This document shows positions 45,601-58,800 of a DNA stretch of 64,000 nt, piece after piece. The notes under the pieces were generated by a model that worked only from the letters and a program-made list of their open reading frames with translations, was not told where the DNA came from and did no database searches. Source of the DNA: Oikopleura dioica (Eukaryota; Chordata; Appendicularia; Copelata; Oikopleuridae). The translations under genes were made by a program, and so were the position numbers. The stretch covers positions 9,408,157 through 9,472,156 of the forward strand of contig OU015566.1 of the NCBI GenBank assembly GCA_907165135.1. The letters are read 5' to 3'. Position 1 is the stretch's first letter. Each line of letters opens with the position of its first letter.

Positions 45601-47661
45601 GATGACTTTCGAAGAACCAATGTTGAGTTTCTTCGGAGTCCGAATGATCGCCTCGATTGATCTTGTCGATTGATTCGCGAGGCATAGCTCTTCTTTTCGG
45701 AAAATTTTGATTCCAGGATCGTTAATTTTCTCAGCGTTGCCGTAGCTGACGATGCAAACATTGTCCTGCATTCGTTTGATAGTGCCAACAACTTCAGTTC
45801 TGTCCCCTTGCTCATTAGGAAGAAAAACGACATGTCGCAAATCCCATTTCTCATGCTCCGCCGAGTCCGTCTCTTCGTGCTTACGTTTTCGATCATTTGA
45901 CGAGGAGCTGACTGGTTCAAAACTCTCGACGAGAAGTTCGTAAGGCTGGAGGACCTTGAATTCAACAGCTTGTTTTGTGTCAAGCGAGACGAGATCATGA
46001 ACCAGTTCGCCAATTCTAGGTTGATTGTCGAGCAGTTTGATGGCGCGAGTTCGGGCTCTGTAAGCTGGCTGCTTCTTCAAGCAGACAACACTTCCTACCG
46101 AAAGGGCTTCTTGCTTTTTGCTAGCCTGCTTTGAAATTGCCTCAAGCTGACGCTTGCGAAGCTCGTAAGGCGCAACGCCCATCCAGAACGCTTCGTTTCT
46201 TACAATGACCAGTGTCCACTGAGAACATGTGTAGAGCAAGGCGTTGGACAGATCACCAAGTTCTGAGTGGACAGCTGCGGGGGTATCAATAAGATTTTCG
46301 AAGGGGTTGATAATTGCATCGGCGAGAATAGCAATTTTGTTGGATTTGGTAATGATACTTGCGCGGCAAACACTTCCTGCAAGTTGAGTCACTTCCTCGT
46401 TGAGCAGACCAAGCTCCTTCGTTTTCGGATGGAAAATCACATCGCCATCTTCTACTACCCGATAAGGCTCAGAATCGTGCCAATTCCACTGATGAAGTCG
46501 ACCACAGCTGTCGAGCGCGAGAAGTTCTTCGTGAAGAGCAGCAATATTCACGAACTCGTATCGTTCGTCCTCTTTGTTCAACGGCCACCATTCAGCGTCT
46601 TGGTACTGGACGTCTGCGTTGGGCGTATTTGCGTCGCGGGTAGACGACTGGCGACTAATTTTTGGCGGCGGTTCGTTGCTGGATGGATTTGCCCGCCGAG
46701 CACTAGCAGCTTGAGACGCGCTGAAAAAGGGACGGATAGAAGAGCCGCGTCCGCGGCTCATCATAAAGCCGAACATTTCTTCCTCGCGGCCAGAATCGCC
46801 AATAATCTGCATCAAATCTTCAGCTCCAGAAATGTGAGGAAGATAGGTGGAGTGCATGCTCGGTGGAGGATCTTCATCGCGCGTCAAAATGTTGTTGATC
46901 GCCATGTTTACGTCCAGATTGGTCATTTGCAGCTCTTTGCGGATTGTGTCTCGTGGAGTGCCAGGAGGACATCTTCGCATCGCTTGATGTGGTCTTCTGG
47001 CACTTGCATTGATTCATCAACCGGCCGCCCACCGATTCCTACGAGATTTATTAATTAATAAATTATTATCGAAAATTTACCTGGAGGACGGCGATGATAA
47101 CTTTGATGCATTCTTCCTCGATGAGAACGAGATTGAAGCGCTAGTCTGATGTCTTTCGCAATATCCGTGCTCATCAGGCCCGAGTATGTGCCCGACTTGC
47201 TCGATCCTTCTTTCATTAATGATGAGTCCTTATCTGGAACTTTTTCTTTCTTTTCCAACACTCGCGGGCTGGCATGGAAGCCGACTCTGCAAATTTGGCC
47301 GTCTTCGGTGAGAAAAGCGAAATGACGGGGACCGATTGCGGCCTTCTTCATTTTGAACTGCTGGAGTTCATAAAGACCGGTCGATACGTCATTTTCTGCC
47401 TATATAAGTGTTTGAAAAAGAAGTAAGACTAGACTATCACTTTACTAATAAGCATTATACCGTATAATAATTTATACGGTATAATTTATACGACATTCCC
47501 AATGGATTCAAGACTGATAAAATATTAGAAAAATAACAAATTAATTTATGATTTTCAAGATTTAAAAATAAAACACCTTCCTTAGATAAAACCTTCAATT
47601 TTTCTTGAAATTCTTGCTCAGAAGCAGGGAGTTTCTGGAATATAACTTTTATATTCGACAT
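39618..47661 (-). CDS. UBR5: UBR5 (EDD/hyperplastic discs) HECT-type E3 ubiquitin ligase
   Basis: Exons (minus): 47577-47661, 47081-47395, 41004-47038, 40505-40954, 40325-40458, 40001-40284, 39898-39952, 39726-39855, 39618-39684; about 2518 aa (human 2799). Parts in order: RCC1-like N-terminus ([21 protein letters not shown]), UBA ([19 protein letters not shown]), UBR zinc box at 44380-44600 ([20 protein letters not shown]) that reads N-degrons, a long Asp/Glu-rich stretch at about 42770-43150, MLLE domain ([13 protein letters not shown]), and the HECT domain. HECT has [26 protein letters not shown] and the catalytic Cys in [16 protein letters not shown], ending KTFGFV. Two single-base losses break the frame, near 46961 and near 40595; both are in C/G runs. 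Otherwise every junction keeps phase. Confidence 0.93.
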
Positions 47662-48250
47662 TATGATTTCTTTGTTTCTTTTCTTCGTTTTTCGATCTCT
47701 ACGTTTTCTTCGTTTTCTTTGGCTTCATAAGGAGCCGACTACAGTCCCTTACTACACCAGGGATAACTCCTTCTTCTGGTTTTCTCTCGATGAGAGTGTG
47801 CCTGCTCGCTGATTGGCTTGTCCGCTCATTCGAAAACTCTCGAAGGGGTTCGCAATACTCACGCAAGGATTTTTTTCACCGCCGGCTAGAGCATTTTTTT
47901 ATGAATTATTGATTGAGAATTATTCAACTCAAAAAATTCCAAAAAAATATCGTAAATTTGTAAATATGCGTACATACGAATTGAAATCTTTCTATTTATA
48001 TTCTTCTGTTGAAATTTACTCATTCATTAATTATCACGTTTCTTTGGTACTCCATAGAGTCTTACAGACAACAAATTTTGTTCTCCTCGGGTTAGTCGGT
48101 TGCGTCATTTTTCTCTTCAACAACAACTGATCATTATCTACCGTGCCGTTTAAAAACTGGCACGGCTTTTCCATTTCTCCTCATTCTGAAGATCTGTTTT
48201 TCAGGATCGCAAGATAGCAATTTATTTTTTTAAGAGCGAAGGATTCAAAA
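47662..48250. promoter_or_regulatory. Divergent promoter region, UBR5 and NDC80
   Basis: 589 nt between head-to-head genes. An inverted CCAAT box (GATTGG) lies at 47810-47815 in the only GC-balanced part. A small open frame at 47813-48130 is AT-rich and unconvincing. No TATA box was found close to either ATG. Confidence 0.4.
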
Positions 48251-50310
48251 ATGTACTCCCGTAAATCGGAATTTGATGGGCATCGGCGGCTGACATCCGT
48301 TCGTCGATCAGAGTTTCCAGGACAAGGGAATCGCCAGCCAAGAGAGAGCATTACGGCGGATGCGTACAGATTGAGCATCGCTGGTGGACAATCGACGGTG
48401 AAACGACCTAAATCGCACGCATCGAATGATCCACGTGATCTTTCCAAAAAACAGTAAGCAAGCATGTCCTAATCATTTCTTCAAAATATACCAAGGAACC
48501 AAAAAGAAGCTATTGAGAAACTTCAATATTTTTTGATCGACCAGATCAACTTCCGCGAAGTCTCGATCAAGGAGCTGTCCACCATGTCAACCGGAATGTT
48601 CCTTGAGATTTTCTCAGCTCTTGTGCGCACTGTCTTGGGCCCACACTACTTGACTAGCCTTCAAAATGGCAATGGCAAGATGAAGCCACAAGAGATGATC
48701 GTTGAAACTATGCGTGTGTTAGACTACCCTATCAAATTGGTCAAATCGAGCTTTCAAAATCTGACGAAACAGACGTTCCCAATTGCACTTGGCGTTTTAG
48801 GTAAAAATCTTTCCATCTAACCGTCTTTTTCAACGATTTTAGACTGGCTTATCGAGCTGATAAACATCAACCAAGCAGCAGAAAATGCAAGCCAAGACAC
48901 AGAGGGCCTCGAAGACTTGATTCCCATCTTCGAGGGGTACGCTGCCTTTGCCGCTAAAGAAGGAGACGTAGATGAGATAATTGACCAAATGTGTGACGAG
49001 AGAGCCCGAGTGAAAGAAAGAGAGCTGGAGTTGGACGAAGTTGACATTGATGATGCGCACAGGCGATTGGCGGAGGCGCGACTTGAAGTCAAGGATTTCA
49101 AGAGAGCGAAACTGACCTGCGAAAATGATCTCGTCGGTAAGAGTTTCTTCGAATTTCTATGACTAATTTTAATTTAAGATCTGACGAAAAGGATCGATGA
49201 CTCCTCAAAATACCTCGCGATGACCAAGTACAAGACCGAAAAAACCGTACAAGAGGTGAAAGCGTTGCGCGAAGAAGAGACGAAGCAAAAAGAAATGATC
49301 GAACAACTCAAAAAAGACAACTCAGAGATCAGAGAACGAATCGGCGATCAAGAGACAGCCATTGAAAAGAAACACCGATACAATGCGCTCCTCGAAGAGG
49401 ATCAAAAGTGGCAAGAAAGTGTTGCGGCGCAACGAGAGGATCTTGGAAAAATTCGTAAATAAGCTTTTTACAAAGAAAAGTCGTTCTTGAAATCATTTTA
49501 AGAGGTCAAAGTACAACGGGTTCGAGCGAACGCAAGAGATATTTTGATCGAATACAACACAGCCGCCAACTCGCTGCGGGAATTTTCCGAAAAGTTCAAG
49601 ATCCAATCTTCTATCTCTGCAAATGACTCGGCAATGCTCGAAGAAAAGCTGAAACTCGTCAGCGAGGCGGATCAACGTTGCCACCAGCAGATCAGCTCTC
49701 TTACGAGTGAAACGGACATGCTCAACTTTGAAAATGATGAGCTTGAAAAGTATGTTTTATTCTAAGATATCGAGATTTGACGTGGGTTTTTCAGGCAAAT
49801 TCAATCGGAGCAGGATGACCAAGACTTTGTTCAAATGCAGTTCGATACAAGATTCAAAAAGAGCAAGGTCGAGCTGAAAAACGTCGAGGAAGAAAATGCC
49901 ATTCTCAAGAGCCGAATCCAGAAAACGAAGGAAACTGTTATCAACATCAGTGCAGACATTGAAGCGCTTCAAGTAAGTCAGTACGGTAGATCCATCGTTA
50001 GAATGTTATTTTAGTCGGACAAGACGGACCTTCAGCGAAAGCTCCAAGATGTCAAAGAAGAAGACAGCAACGCCACCTTCGCCAAAGACGAAGATAACAG
50101 CTTGATAGAGCTCCTCCAAGCGGCGGATGAAAAAAAGAAAGATGCTGAGGCTCAAAACAAAAGTAAATCCAAGACCTTATCCATTATTCATTAAAAATTT
50201 TCTATAAAGCTGTTCGGGGAATCTTCGAGCGAGAAATGACCGCAGTCCAGACACGCATCAAACGCGCCGAAGAAATCCACGAGCTCAGCAAGAAAAACGA
50301 GCTGAACTAA
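48251..50310 (+). CDS. NDC80: Kinetochore protein NDC80/HEC1
   Basis: Exons: 48251-48453, 48496-48800, 48843-49136, 49179-49454, 49503-49749, 49795-49972, 50015-50162, 50210-50310; 583 aa (human 642). The disordered N-terminal tail (about 1-68) is rich in Arg, Lys and Ser, as in the Aurora B-regulated tail. The calponin-homology microtubule-binding domain follows (about 70-190: DPRDLSKKQ at its edge, LIDQINFREVSIKELSTMS, MRVLDYPIKLVKSSFQNL, LGVLDWLIELI). The remainder is a long coiled coil that pairs with NUF2 and ends in KKNELN. All introns are 41-48 nt, GT-AG. It sits head-to-head with UBR5. Confidence 0.88.
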
Positions 50311-50653
50311 ACTTATTCCTCAAGTTCAACTTTCATATTCCCCCTTATCACACTGCCCCTTTATCACTAACCCAAAAACCCTCACTTTTTCATTTTTGAA
50401 AATAAACTACATGATTTTCAAGATAATCTTGCTTTCCTGACCTTCTTATTAAAGAAACATCAAACTGACTATCAATCTGTTAAACGGAGGCGTCGATCAA
50501 TAAACAAGTGTCTTGATTTTTAAATTGACATGGGTCAGTATCGTATTTTGTCTATTTATGTTTGACAAAGTTGCTTCCGCTGACTTTGCTATTCTGACGC
50601 TCTCTCTTTCACTGATCTATAAATATAAGCAGAGCTTCTATTCAGCCGCGAAA
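50311..50653 (+). promoter_or_regulatory. Intergenic with TATA promoter of the amidohydrolase gene
   Basis: 343 nt. AAAATAAACTAC at about 50398 may serve NDC80 polyadenylation. CTATAAATATAAG at about 50617-50629 lies 25-37 nt before the ATG at 50654 and fits a TATA box with a very short leader. An upstream in-frame ATG (50513) would add a hydrophobic stretch but crosses this promoter, so it was not used. Confidence 0.45.
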
Positions 50654-52506
50654 ATGGCAGACAGTACGGTCTTATATCACAATGGCTCGATTTTTTCAAG
50701 AAAAGGGCGCCCAGACTCGTGGATTTTGATAAAAAATGGTAGAGTTGCATCCAGGGGAACGTCAAAAGAGGAGTTAGAGAAATACAAGGCATCTGTCGCG
50801 AATTGTGTCAATCTTGAAGGAAAACTACTCACGCCAGGTAATTATAGACGACTCAATTGTTGGGTAAACCTAAACGATAGCAATCAGGCATCGGCGATGC
50901 GCACATTCACGTGGGCGACGTTGGATGGGGCAAAGAGGTCCTTGACCTTCACAGGAGAGGGCTCAAGAGCAGCATTTTGTATAAATTACTCTTTTATAAA
51001 CTGTCAGTTTAAGTGATCCCCGAAAAGCTCACAGTCGAAGGAAGATTTTGTCAGATTGACAAGAGAATACTTGAACTCAGAAAAATGGCTTTCAATAAAA
51101 GATACGGTGAAAAATTTTGAAGCGCTTGGTTGGTGGGAGGAGGCTGACGTTCCGGATCGTGAGTTTTCTCAAATAGAGACTCAGGCGATTATAAAGCAAT
51201 AATTAATAGTGAAAACATTGGACTCTCTTGTGAGCGATCGACCGGCGATCTTTCACCGTAGATGTCTTCATGTGATGGTTTTGAATTCTGCTGCAATTGC
51301 AGCGCTAGGCTTAGATTCTGATGAATTTGTTCCTCCAGAAAACATCGAAATCGTTAGGTAGAGTGATTTGTTCCTTTTCAAGCCAATAACAGCCGAATTT
51401 AGGGATCAGAATGGAAAAGCAACGGGGCTTTTGCGGGAAGGTTTCAATCTTGTCTCAGAAATACGAGTAGAATCAGAAGAAACGCTCAAAAGACGAATTC
51501 TTCTCGGCCTTGAAAGTTGTGTTAAAGCTGGTTTGACCCAAGTTCACGCCTGCGAAGGAAAGGAGCCAGGTCTACTTGAAGCCTGGATTGAGCTGGCGCA
51601 AGAAAACAAGCTAAAGATAAGAGTCTTCCTATCAATCTTTTACGACGCCTTTGTTGACTTGAAAACGCGGGGCATTCTTCCGAAACAAGGAGAGACTTTC
51701 GGAGATCGGCTCACTTTCGACAGAGTAAAGTTGTTTGCGGATGGAGCTCTTGGTGCTACTACTGCTGCCCTTAGGTAAAAGACGTTAATAGGCTTGAATT
51801 ATAGAAAGTTTCGTTCAGTAAACATTACAAACAAGCTCCCCACTCTGGAATCGCCCTTGAAAGCGTCGAATCAATGACCCGTAAGTTGAAAGAAATCATG
51901 AGCGAAGGATATCGAGCTGAAATCCACGTGATCGGAGATCGCGCCGTTGATATAACTCTCGATGGACTTGTCAAGTCTGGCTTCTCGACAGATCAAATAC
52001 GCGGCTTCCGGCATGTGCTCAACCACTCGCAAATAATCAGAAAGGACCAGCATCAGAGAATTATCGATCTTGGCTGCTCCTGCTCAATCCAGCCGCAATT
52101 TGTCACTTCCGATGCACCGTGGGTGTACGACTCTGTGCCTGACGAATTGCATGATGCGTTGTACACCTGGAAGACTTTCCTTAATCTCGAAATTCCTGTT
52201 CACGGTGGCTCAGATTCGCCCGTGGAAGAAATTCTCCCTCTTGAAGCAATCGATGCTGCTATCAAACGATGCAATGGAAAGGGCGGTATATTTATGCCGG
52301 AAGAATGCCTCACTCTTCAAGAATCCCTGTCGATTTTCACGCATGGTGTTGCGCAAGGAATACGACTTGAAAACAAGATTGGCTCGCTTTTTCCAGATCA
52401 GCTCGCCGATTACAACATAATCGATGGTAGTCTTGATGATACCTCTGTTGGTAACTGGAAGATTCTCGAGTCGTACGTCGATGGAAAACTTGTTTTCAAG
52501 GCTTGA
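50654..52506 (+). CDS. YtcJ-like metal-dependent amidohydrolase
   Basis: Exons: 50654-50837, 50888-50937, 51035-51158, 51210-51357, 51403-51774, 51819-52506; 521 aa, frame closes. It is an amidohydrolase_3 enzyme of the TIM-barrel hydrolase superfamily. The first metal-binding H-x-H is H67/H69 in GIGDAHIHV. Later family signatures are SDRPAIFHR, LNSAAIAALGL, LFADGALGATTAAL, AEIHVIGDRA (metal His), RHVLNHSQII (metal His), IQPQFVTSDAPW and HGGSDSPVEE (catalytic Asp). The substrate is unknown. Eukaryotic members are cytosolic or secreted; no signal peptide is seen with this start. The second intron is 97 nt, longer than usual, and was chosen because it restores EDFVRLTREYL. Confidence 0.85.
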
Positions 52507-52721
52507 AACCCGCGTCATCGTACCTATTTTATTTCTACAATCGTTTAATTACTATCAGTTCTTTCTCAATTACAGTTCGATCAAAAGCACGCAAATTTTC
52601 TGTAAAAAAACCCCCTCCAACTTTGAAAAAGCGAATCTTGATTTCTTCAATTAAATTAATGCTATCTAATTAATCATCGACAACTTTTAACTATTTCCTC
52701 TGTTCAGAAAACAGAGAAAAA

Positions 52722-53171
52722 ATGAGCTCGTACACAGGCCAACATGCACCTTTGACCATTCCAACAGCTCTTATTCCTTCAAACGATACAGAGAAGCTGA
52801 TTCAACCGAAGCCTGTCCCGAATCCTGTACTCGCTTCTCAACTTCATAAAGCGTTGAACTCGGAGATCAAGGTCAAGTCAAAAGCAGGCACTTTGATTGA
52901 GGAGAAGTCAGAGTTGGAGAAGATTTTTCATTCGAGAAAGACAAAATCTGTCCAAAAACCTGCTCCTGATAATCGAACGCCAATTGAATGTGAGCTTGGA
53001 TCTCGCTTACAAGGTATCTTTAACAAACATAATTTTTAGTAAATCAACTTTTTTACAGAGCGACGACAACGCCTCGATTCTCTGGAGAAACCAGCTTCAG
53101 AAAAAGCACCTGCTCCTTCAGCCGACGAAAATGTCCCTGAATTCATGAAAATAAAACTTCGAAAAGCATGA
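52722..53171 (+). CDS. FAM107-family protein
   Basis: Two exons, 52722-53013 and 53059-53171; 134 aa. The family domain is readable through most of the protein: NPVLASQLHKALNSEIK, EEKSELEKIFHSRK, TPIECELGSRLQERRQRLDS, then LEK and the C-terminal VPEFMKIKLRKA. Vertebrate FAM107A/B are small actin-associated nuclear and focal-adhesion proteins of similar length. The N-terminal ~35 residues (MSSYTGQHAPLTIPTALIPS) are not conserved. One 45-nt intron, GT-AG. Confidence 0.8.
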
Positions 53172-53420
53172 ACTCCAAATTTACAATACTCTTTATCATA
53201 ATTTTCTTCACGCGCACACAATCTCCTTCAGTTCCACATGAAATTACCTCCAGTCCGTCTTATTTTTAATTTCTTCTTTCTTAATTTTCTTCCAGCACCG
53301 CATCTTTTCCTTTGAATTTTAAAGTTCTAATCGTTAAGAAATTCATTTTTGAGTAATTAAGAACGAAATCGGCTGCAACATTTGCAAAATTACAATTTGA
53401 CGGGCAGTACGGGCTGGGTC

Positions 53421-55422
<2,002 letters not shown>

Positions 55423-55829
55423 AAAATACGTACTTGAAGTCAAAATCTATAGCATAAAAATGTCTAAAATTCTACATTCTACCTGTTCCTGCCACAAATC
55501 CCAATTCCCGTTTCTTGCTTGTAAAAATAAAAAACAGTGAAATTCATCTTTGAGAGTCTCTTTTTTCCTCTCAATTGCGAATATGTATCTAAGTAAATTA
55601 TGTATCTTTATTTTGGTGGACAGATAAAGAAAGAAATAATTGAAACAAACTTCTCCGATGGCAGTTTCGCGTATAAATAATTGAGTGAAGTACGGTTTAA
55701 GCTGATCTGATGGGTTGCGGCATCGAGATTCGTGAAATTAAAATAATAAATGTCGGCAGGAATGAATGAACTAGTATCGGTTCTCCTTGATTTCTGAATG
55801 TATAATTTAGCTTGATGAAAAATTAATCG
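55423..55829. other. Convergent 3' region, TMEM185 and zinc-finger gene
   Basis: 407 nt between two tail-to-tail genes, AT-rich, with AAAATAAAAAAC at about 55526 as a poly(A)-signal candidate for the plus strand. No other feature. Confidence 0.4.
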
Positions 55830-58800
55830 CTAATCGTACCAGTCAGAATCATCGGCATCATCTTCCAGACTTTCGACGTACTTGTCATAGAGCCGCTTAT
55901 TTTTGGCACAAGACTTTTTGTTCAAATGTCGCTCGTAGTGGTTCTGGGCTGGGAAGCAGAATTGACAAATAGAGCATCTATGGATTCACATTTAAAACTG
56001 ATTTAGATAAGACAGTTTACCTTATGCTTATTTGATCCGTCTTTGTGATTCTGAAGTGAATGTAGTGCCTCTCGTGGTCATTCTTCATGTGTACATTAAG
56101 CAAGCCAAATGTAGGGAAGCTAACTCCATTCTGGCAGATTTTGCAGTGGTATTCGGCGGGCGATTTTGAGTCTTTAGCGCTCACGGGACTTGTCAGCAAT
56201 TCTTCGGAAGTCTCCTCGGCGGACTGAGATTGCTGGGAAGACTTATCTGGAGAGGAGGTTGAGCCATTAGAATTGTTGAGTGCGGGGGACAAGGGCTTTT
56301 GGATTTGAATTGGTGTCGAGGATCCCAATGATTTGGGGGTTTGTTTCGGGGTGGAAGAGGGGGTATTGTTTTTTGAAGACGTCGATTCCAATCCATACTA
56401 AATAAGAAAGTAAAAAATTCGCTTTGAGAAAGATATCTTACAGTTAACTGATCTATGTTTCTTTTACAAGCACCGTCCTTTCGTTGATGATTATGAAGTT
56501 CGTTGTCAGTCGAGTAGCAGAATCCACAGATTGAGCACTGGAATCCCATAACTGGATTCGGCACGATTCGCCACTTCAAATACTGGTCTGGGTGAGAGAA
56601 TCTCATGTGCGTCACCAGTCCCTATAATATTGTATCAGTATTTGTTTTAATGGTTATGTTGGTTACCTTGACGCCTAGGGTCTCCTGGTTACAGACTGGG
56701 CACGGATTTTCGTCGCCACGGGTGGGCTCTTCGATCGTCAACCTCGATGTATCGTACTTCTTGAAAGATGCGATGTTGTCATTGCAGATTTTAGATGTAT
56801 GCTGACGACGCCAAGCTTCGATTGGCAATTCTGTGCCGAATTTACATCTGAAGAGTTTTTTTTTATCAAATATCGAGAACCCAAATTCCTTTACCTTTTG
56901 CAGATATGAGTTGTGGTAGGCCATCTATTTGTCCTGAACTCGATGTATCTGTCAGGATGTGAGCCTCTAATATGTGCGCAGAGTCCAGTAAAGGTACCAG
57001 CGAGACATTTACTTAGGCAATACGGGCAATCTCGAGGTTCTGGTGGATTGCCAGACTCATCGACGGTCGAAGTTAAATCTTGATCCAGCTCTAAAATGAG
57101 TTTAAGTTTCCGCTGATCTTTATGAAATGGAGTTTACCGAATTTTGATCGTTTCATGTCGCCGAGGTAATCTTGTGCTGACTTTCGTTTGATACCATGGT
57201 TGAACTTGATCGATTCTCGGATTTGCTCCTGGATCATGACTTTTCCCTGTGGGCCTACTTCTTCGCACCACTTGTCGTACTTGATTCTTTCAGAGGCGTA
57301 GTACTCGCACTTTTTGGTCGACTTGTGGTTGTAAATAGCGGAACGAGAGTAGAAAAAGAAACCGCAGGCGTCACAGCGCTGATCGAAATAGTCGCTCTTG
57401 CTCGTTCGGAACTGGACATTCAGCTTTGGATGTTTTTCAGAAGCATGGGTAGTCAAAGTGCGGAGGGGAGCAACATAGATGCAGTTCTTATCTGGGCAGT
57501 GTGCTTTTACATCAGATATGGAGTCGTATCGCTCGAGTTCGTCTTGTTTGGAACTCAGATTCGCCACGTCCTGACTTTTCCCTCTAAGGGGCTGGAGCGG
57601 ACTCTTCTGCTCTCCGTTCAGCATCGTGTTGACTGGACAGTCGACGATCTTCAAATGACGAGTCCAACGATCTCTTCCTTTTTCGAAATCGATTGGTGCC
57701 ATATTTTCCCGATGCTTTTCCTCGGAATTATTGGAACAATCGCCATGGTCTTTGTTGAAATATTTTTCCGAAAAGTAGCCGAATTTGCAGCCTTCGCAGC
57801 GAAATTTAAACGCCTCAAATTCAGAACGTTTGAAGTGCCAGAAGCATTCTTGATGTCTTCTTGAGATGTGATAATCGAGGTTTTGATATTTGAGTTGAAT
57901 CGGGCAGTCATTTATTGGACATTCGATAATAGTCTCTGGATCTGGCTCTTTCTCCGTTTTTGTGGGTACTGGAGAACTTCCATTTTGTAGATCATTCCCA
58001 AGGCCATTTCCGAACCCTTCGAGCAAACTCAATCCTGAAAGTCCAGATAGCCCGCTTACAGGCGATGGGGAGAAAGTGGTTGATAGCGCTGCTGTTATTT
58101 TGTCTAGATAGGACTCGTTCGTCTTACGTCGCGAATGGGGCTTGTCTTGATAGGTGCTCGTGACGTAATACTCAAAGAGGGCAGTGACGAAGTTGGAATG
58201 ATCGGCGAGTTCGTAGGGTGTGAAGGTACCTGCGATACGGATGTAGGCATCGCACTCGGATCCTTTGTTTTCGCCTGGCAATTGGTGGGGCAGTTGCGAT
58301 TTGTGTTGATGATAGGTTTTGGCAGAAGTAAACCAGAACTGGCATTTTTCGCATTTGCGATGAGCAAGCGCCATTTTAGTTCGACGGAAGATAATGTATT
58401 CCCGCTTGTGTTTGATACGCATGTGGCCAAGCACGCCTTTCATGGTCTTGATAAGTTGGCAACAGTTCCGAACTGGGCATAGATATTGTCCTTCGTGAGG
58501 CTTGTGGCTTGGGTTAACCTCTGTCTCCATAAGATCTTTACCAAATGGAGCCACTACCGTACTGGAAGCGTTATCCGTGTTTATATTTTCCACATCATCT
58601 TCTACGATGCTTAGCTCAGGGTTCAGTGGGGAGTCCACAGCCGGAGAAGACGAAGTCTCGTCCATGTCAAAGGGAATTTTGCATTTGTAGACATCTTCGA
58701 GAACGCGGAAATCGAGTTGTTCGTAGCTCGGTAATTCGTGGATGCTCTTGACCTTGCAATCGTGCAATGCCATACGTTGATACTGCTGGCAATAGCTAAT

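Noticed and set aside
47813-48130. 105-aa open frame in the UBR5-NDC80 promoter gap
   Set aside because: Very AT-rich, no conserved pattern, and it overlaps the likely divergent promoter.
50513-50653. N-terminal extension of the amidohydrolase with a hydrophobic stretch
   Set aside because: A TATA box at 50617-50629 lies inside it, so transcription probably begins after this ATG.
57196-57864. 222-aa plus-strand frame inside the zinc-finger gene
   Set aside because: It is antisense to conserved Cys/His modules and has no own splice or domain support.
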